Positions 58,510 through 64,000 of a DNA stretch of 64,000 nt are shown here, one piece after another; position 1 is the stretch's first letter; every line of letters starts with the position of its first letter. This DNA comes from Voacanga thouarsii (taxonomy: Eukaryota; Streptophyta; Magnoliopsida; Gentianales; Apocynaceae), in contig JANUWF010001625.1 in assembly GCA_026120185.1 (NCBI GenBank), forward strand, positions 868,001-932,000, written 5' to 3'. The position numbers were made by a program, and so were the translations under genes. Under the pieces are notes generated by a model that was given only the letters and a program-made list of their open reading frames with translations, searched no databases and had not been told where the DNA came from.

Positions 58510-61500
58510 TATAACACCTCTCTGTGTAGGCCCAATAGGGCCGAGGATGTCGCCTCGTCCAAAAGACATGGAGTCTTTATAACTAGGTCACACAAACTAA
58601 AATAAAACAATACTTTAAAAATTGAACTTTTTACAACCCAAAAATTCAAGAACAAATCCACAATAAATTGTTCACTATCATCTCTCAAAGCAATATATAA
58701 AATAACAACATAGAGTCTTCCAAGCAAGCAACAAATCTAGCTATTCATCTCAACAGCAGGACCGACCTGAAAACAAGGCATAAAAGGTGATGAGATAAAA
58801 ATCTCAGTAAGCCCGTGTGTGCTTTGAGTGTTTCAGGTAAAACAGTTCATGTATGCAAGTTGTAAAAGTTGTATAAAAGAAAAAGCTGGCAAGAAATAAA
58901 TAAGGATTAAAATAAAGAGTGGCATTTTGCTTTTCAAACAATATATGTGCACAATAAATACAAGCACACTCAAATGGGTAGCCATAGGTTACCACACGCC
59001 AGGCCCCATGACCATATAACGGTCAGAATGCCATACTTTGTGTAGACTAACAAAAAGGTAGGTGATCGGCCTACCGAGTAAGATACTCCTCCTTCTCTAC
59101 ACCCAAACATACCGGTTGACCACTCCGAAAATACACAGTCCACTTGACTGAAACTTGCTAGCTCGGACCAGCATAACTAAGTAGTACTGTTGCTTCTCTA
59201 GGTTGAATTCATCTTCTAGAGGTGGCCTCCTGGCAGAAGACTCAATCTTGCTCTTCAAAACTAGTACTACCAACCTACCTTTATTGAGTACTCAACGTTG
59301 ATTGTCCCACTTAGGAGAAAATGGATAAAACATTGCTTTACTTGGAAATAGAAATTAAGGATTTCTAAAATTCGTGTCAAAGTGGGTTTTTAGAAAGAAT
59401 TTAGTGTTTGTGCAAAACTGCTTGTTCGGTTTTCAAATGATTTGTTTGACTGAACAAGAAAGGAAATAGTTCTTAATTGTCTTTACAAAATGAGTGTCCA
59501 TACACTTCGTGTTTGGCTTGCCATAGTAACCTTTTGTCATCAAATAAGTTTATGCAGGAGCTTACCTGTTCCTTTGCTTGCAAATTCACAAATCTTCCAA
59601 AGCTGACCTAACCCTGCCTAGGGTAAACAGAAGTCATATGGTTATATTCCAGCTATACTCGCTTCCATAAATAATCCTAGTTCAACTTATTACAATTATG
59701 ACCCTAATGTCCTAAGCTATAAGACTAGGTGATAAAGGGTTTTATAAAAAAAGTCTAGCTTGATAAGTGAAAATAATTAGGAGTTGTAAAATAATTACTA
59801 ATAAGTTATAGGTTCAAATACAAATCTTGAGTGTTGTTATTAATAAATAAACTACGGTTTAATTGATGAAGAATCCTAAGTCCTAGATGATATTGTTAAA
59901 ATAAATAATAAATTATTACTAATATCTTAATTAATAATTAGTAGATGGAAAATAATTAATAAATAAAATTAATAATAAATAAATTTTATTAAATTTTGGT
60001 CAATAGCAAATAAATAAATTTCAATAGTATTTATGAATGTATGGCCTACAAGATTAATATTTTACCTATTATTATTATTATTTATATAAAAGGCTTTATT
60101 TATCATTATTATTATATATATATTTATATATTATAAAAGATATCATTTATTTGGCTAAAATATTACTATTCCATTTAATATTCCAAATCCAAGTTCCTAG
60201 GGTTTTCGAAATCTTTGGAGGAAATCAAAATATTAATTTTTCATTAACGTAATAAAAATGGTCAATTGAAATAGTTTAGGATCCACATGGTCATGATCTT
60301 AATTTTCCTATTGCTAACAAGAATCATGAAGATAAACTCCAACATCAATCAACAAACTATTCTATTCATGAATAAAGGCTTAAATCCATACCTACTATCA
60401 CATGGCCAAATCTCTACTAAGCATAATCATATTCATGGCTTCAATGAAAACAAGAACATAATACCCTATTCACCAAAGGTGACATAATATATAGCATGCT
60501 TAAACATCTATACTCACTCAAGACATGAAGAACATGCATCGATCCACAAGAAATATCATAAGACTTAACCATGGCATAACATCCTCATGCTCCAATCTCA
60601 ACTCCTTCATACCGAAGCACATACTCAATCCCCAATCATATTCTCTCTATTTCTAACAACATCTAAGAGATATGATTTTAGAATTAAAGAGAAGGTTAAA
60701 GATAATTACTTGGTTGGTGACTATCTCGATGAAGATTCAAGGAGATCCACACACTTAGGAGGTTGAATCGTCCAAGAAAGAAGAAGAAAAATAGCCATGG
60801 TTGTAGCAACCATTTTGGTCGAGAGAGAGAGAGAGAGTGTGTGTGTGTGTGTGTGTGTGTTGTGTGTATCATGTTAAAAATTGAAGGGAAAGAAGATGAA
60901 TAAAATCGTTCTTGGTTACCTTGAGAGTGTTCTTGAGACTTCAAGAAAAATCCTGGTTTATATTTCGATAGCAGATTTTTGTTTTCAATATTTGATGATA
61001 TAAAATCTAGAAATGGACTCTAGGGAGTGAGTAGGCATGATTTGGAGTTTTTGGAAGGGTTTGGAGGTGTTTAGAGTGGTCTTAGGCTTGAAGAAAGATA
61101 GTGTGTGTTCTTAGTGTTCTTGGTATTCTTAAAAAGAAAGCTGGACGAAATGCTGAAGGGATTTGGCTGAATGATTGAGGGATTCTTGTGATTTGATTTT
61201 CAGAATAGGAAGAAGAGGGAAATCTGGTTGTTTGAATTTCAAATGGAGTAATTTATGGAGTGTTTTAAGGTAGAAGATACGGTGATGTGGTTTGATTGAT
61301 GGAGGTTCTTGGAAGATACAATGGCCAACTAGTTTTGCTAAAATGAATGAGGGTTAAAGGAGCTATAGGTTGGCCAAAATTCTGAGTGCAATGGTGGGAG
61401 AATTTCTGGTTGTTTGAAGCTTAATCCAAGGGAGTTTTCATGGAGAAATTGCTGGAATTTTGAACTTCAATTGAATGCTTGATTGGAGTAATTGAAGGAG

Positions 61501-62732
61501 GAGTTTAAGGAGTGGCTTTGGAGTCCCATTGTGCAGGTCAGTGGAGGGGGTAATGAAGTTTAGTTCATGGCTGACTAATGTTAATTTCACAGAGATTAGA
61601 AGTGATTTTTGGACAAGGCTTGAAGAGAGAGCAAGGCTGGAATTTTTTCGGTTGGATATTCGAATGGTTTGCTGGAAATTGCTGTGCAGCTTTTTTTGCA
61701 ATGTTCCAACCGATTTGCAGAGATTTTGGAGAGGTATTGGAGGGTCCTTTAAGGCTTCTTTCTAGCCTTTTCTATGGAGGAAAGGCAGAGGTAATCTACT
61801 GATTTGAAGGGAAAAGAAACAGCTTGTTTTTGGATTGCTAAACATTGAAGTCGTCCAGAATTTTTTTTTCTTGTTTGCACAGCTTTGTGTAGTTCCGTTT
61901 TTGGCAAAGGATTTCAATCTTCAAACTGAACAAGTTGGCCATTTTTCTGGCAGCATTTGAGTAAGGAAAATGGTTGAAGTTTTCAAAGGCTAAACGGTCC
62001 AAGAACCTGAAAATTTTTCAGATTGCTTCCATGAAGAAGGTGAATACTAAGGAATGGAGTTTGAAGGTTCAACCATAGAGATTAATTCTCTTGGGAACCT
62101 TCCTTAACTCCCTCCCTATTTTCAATCAAAACTCTATCCTCTAAGAGCCATTTTCAAAATTCCAAGGTCAATAAACCTTGCTAAATTTTCTAGAATTAGA
62201 ATATGGATTTGGATGAATTGAACAAACTTAATTGGTAAAGGATTTAACGTAAGCTAGGGAATAAAATGACATGAATCCCTGAAGAATTCTTGTAGGGCAT
62301 GAGAATAGGTTTAGGACATTCCCTTCATGTCTCCCCTAGGACAACGCTCCTATTTCTACTTATGGAATGCAAGGGATGAAAAATTAAATCCAAAAAGAAA
62401 TAATCATAGCAAAAACTTAAATGATGGGATTTGAACTCAAGACCTTAGAGATTATTTCCAAAGCTCTAACTACTAAACAGTAACAACTCTTGTTTTTATT
62501 TTCTCTCCCAAATATTCTTCCTATTAAATTCTCAAGGTATGTCCCTATTTTAACCTCAAGAAAAATTACCATTTTACCCTTCCTACTCAATTAGCACAAC
62601 TAAGCCTTCTAGACTATAAATTATAATTCTAAAGCATATAAAATCATTTCAAAATATATTTATGCATATAAAAAAATATGATATGCATCCCGACCCCCTT
62701 ACTCTAGGGTTGGCATTAGGTGGGGTTTCACA
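58510..62732 (-). mobile_element. Solo LTR of the T1 family
   Basis: TATAACACC start (second base G changed to A) and GGGGTTTCACA end, 4223 bp, collinear with the T1 LTRs but more diverged. It is flanked by TCTAG (58505-58509) and TATAG (62733-62737), a 5-bp duplication with one mismatch. It has no PBS or polypurine tract on either side, as expected after recombination between two LTRs of one element. A (GA)n(TG)n microsatellite lies at 60820-60868. The small frames inside have no domains. Confidence 0.85.
60820..60868. repeat. (GA)n(TG)n microsatellite in solo LTR
   Basis: GAGA run passing into a GTGT run. It lies at the position of the (GA)n(GAA)n repeat of the T1 LTRs, so the same site has grown a different repeat. 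Confidence 0.9.
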
Positions 62733-63743
62733 TATAGTATCCTTCACTTACTCACAAATTAACTATTACACTAATCTCGTAAAATATACTTATTAACATG
62801 GAACAAGAATTACTATAATGAAAAATTTTCTACATAGCATTCTAGGTGAATTTATAGGAACAACTTAACATATGCACAATAAGCTAAAAAATGGTAAAGA
62901 GATTATTTCTTCCATCACCTTAGAATTCGTCTCAACGCCAATCTATCCAAGTTAATCCCATGTATACTTTTATATTAAGCTAGACACAACCAAGAACCTT
63001 AAAGTGAAATTAAACACGCTTATGCCAAAAAATTGTGATTCAGTCAACTTCTGCAATCAAGATTTCAAACAAAATTATTCATATGAGATAGGATCAAATG
63101 ACTCACTCAAATCTTGTAGCTTTCCCAAAGTACATACATTACATTTCTAACGTTAAAATATAAGAAGACCTCACACTTTGATAGAACAAAACATCCATGC
63201 ATTTCAATTTGATATAGCAAATTAGGAGCTTCTCATTTTTTCATCAACTTTCTTTTGACAAAGTGAATGTGTTTATAGTGATTTTAACTTAAATACTCTC
63301 TTGCATCCCTCGCATTTTTTATCTTTGCCTTTCTTTCTTTTTCTTTTTCTTGTTTTTCTTCTCTTTTCATTTTCATCACACATTGTTTTTCATCATAAGA
63401 CATGCATTTTGCATTCCTGTAACCTTTTTTCTCCTCACTTTAGTAGGTGCATTAAGCAAACTACCACTTCCTATTATTTCCTTTTTTAAATAAAATTACA
63501 ATAACTAAATTAAAATTTATGTAATACAACATACAAAACAATTGAATGAGTGAATGAATGAGAATTGCTATAAAACTAGAGATAAACCAAAAAACTGACG
63601 CTCTATATTTCATCCTTAAGTTTTATCCATTCTCAAAGAATAAAGCTTCACAACGTTTTCAAAGTCATAAACAAGAATAACTCATTTATCCAAACTTAGC
63701 CTATATCATGGCTAATATATAAATGCACACAAAAATAAATTTC
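62733..63743 (-). mobile_element. Noncoding sequence resembling the family-L interior
   Basis: A/C- and T-rich plus-strand text with 'cttgcatccctcgca' and long T/C runs (63310-63370), similar in style to 19650-20000 and 38060-38360. No domain. The assignment rests on composition and on the adjacent L LTR. Confidence 0.35.
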
Positions 63744-64000
63744 TGATAAGGCCTAAATTAGTCGTATATTTTCTAGTTATTTGAGACCATTTGTGATATA
63801 TTTTCTGCAATAACTGGTCATATTCCTTCATATTTGAGATTTTACCATTGGAAATGTATTTTGTGCATTATTTCAAATTTTAGGAGTAAAATAAGGTAAA
63901 ATCATCGCTAAACAGACTAGAGGTGGCGCCGGCTGGGACAAGACAGGCGGCGTCGGACACGTGCTGCTGGCACGCATTTTGGGCGATGAAAAATCCATGA
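63744..64000 (+). mobile_element. LTR L4 of family L, start only
   Basis: Begins TGATAAGGCCTAAATTAG, matching the reverse complement of the L1 and L2 LTR starts, and continues with 'cttcatatttgagatttta' and the GC-rich 'aggtggcgccggctggg' module. It runs off the window. In orientation it faces opposite to the sequence on its left, as L3 does to L2. Confidence 0.65.

Noticed and set aside
1..64000. tRNA or rRNA genes
   Set aside because: No cloverleaf with A- and B-box sequences and no rRNA-like block was noticed; TGGTATCA hits are primer-binding sites of retroelements.

Overview
The window looks like transposon-rich heterochromatin of a flowering plant, probably a eudicot; I cannot name the species. 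The evidence is several LTR retrotransposons with plant-type primer-binding sites matching initiator tRNA-Met, Ty3/gypsy chromovirus polyproteins of the Tekay/Del type ending in a chromodomain, Ty1/copia gag-protease remnants, and one exon fragment of a plant GMC oxidoreductase (mandelonitrile lyase/HOTHEAD type). I see no intact host gene, no tRNA or rRNA gene and no CRISPR array. Almost all long open frames are pieces of decayed retroelement polyproteins.

Left part (1-17.7 kb): a gypsy pol scrap and an LTR scrap; an array of about eight 81-bp repeats with internal inverted symmetry (1115-1765); AT-rich DNA and a GT microsatellite; a hairpin and C-rich block typical of a DNA-transposon end (4.5-5.0 kb). 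Then comes a badly decayed minus-strand gypsy element, G1 (LTRs 4989-8300 and 12697-17726). Both of its LTRs carry the same foreign gag-protease fragment of another gypsy family (R).

Middle (17.7-39.9 kb): an LTR of family L (17760-19230) followed by its noncoding interior, which contains the captured oxidoreductase exon (20555-20787). After it come an R-family LTR (21587-22579) and a nested series. Copia gag C1 is cut at 23654 by gypsy G2 (LTR 23655-27121, pol, gag and leader to 32524). G2 is cut by copia C2 (32525-36020), and C2 is cut by an L-family LTR (36021-37533). A second L LTR lies in inverted orientation at about 38600-39842.

Right part (39.9-64 kb): an R-family element with gag and protease but no RT or integrase (LTRs 39927-40928 and 43276-58384). 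Its right LTR is split by T1, a structurally complete minus-strand Tekay/Del chromovirus (43669-57811): 4.33-kb LTRs, TG...CA ends, a perfect 5-bp target duplication, tRNA-Met PBS, polypurine tract, leader ORF, gag, protease, RT, RNase H, integrase and chromodomain. T1 is broken by stops and frameshifts and by loss of an RT catalytic aspartate. A solo LTR of the same family (58510-62732) and further L-family sequence close the window.

The retroelements are not cooperating genes. The biology visible here is layered insertion, LTR recombination, chimera formation and mutational decay. I found no convincing new functional system. The best leads are the chimeric G1 LTR, the 81-bp hairpin minisatellite, the acidic leader ORF with a SUMO-interaction-like motif, the captured exon, and a palindromic module shared by two unrelated LTR families.
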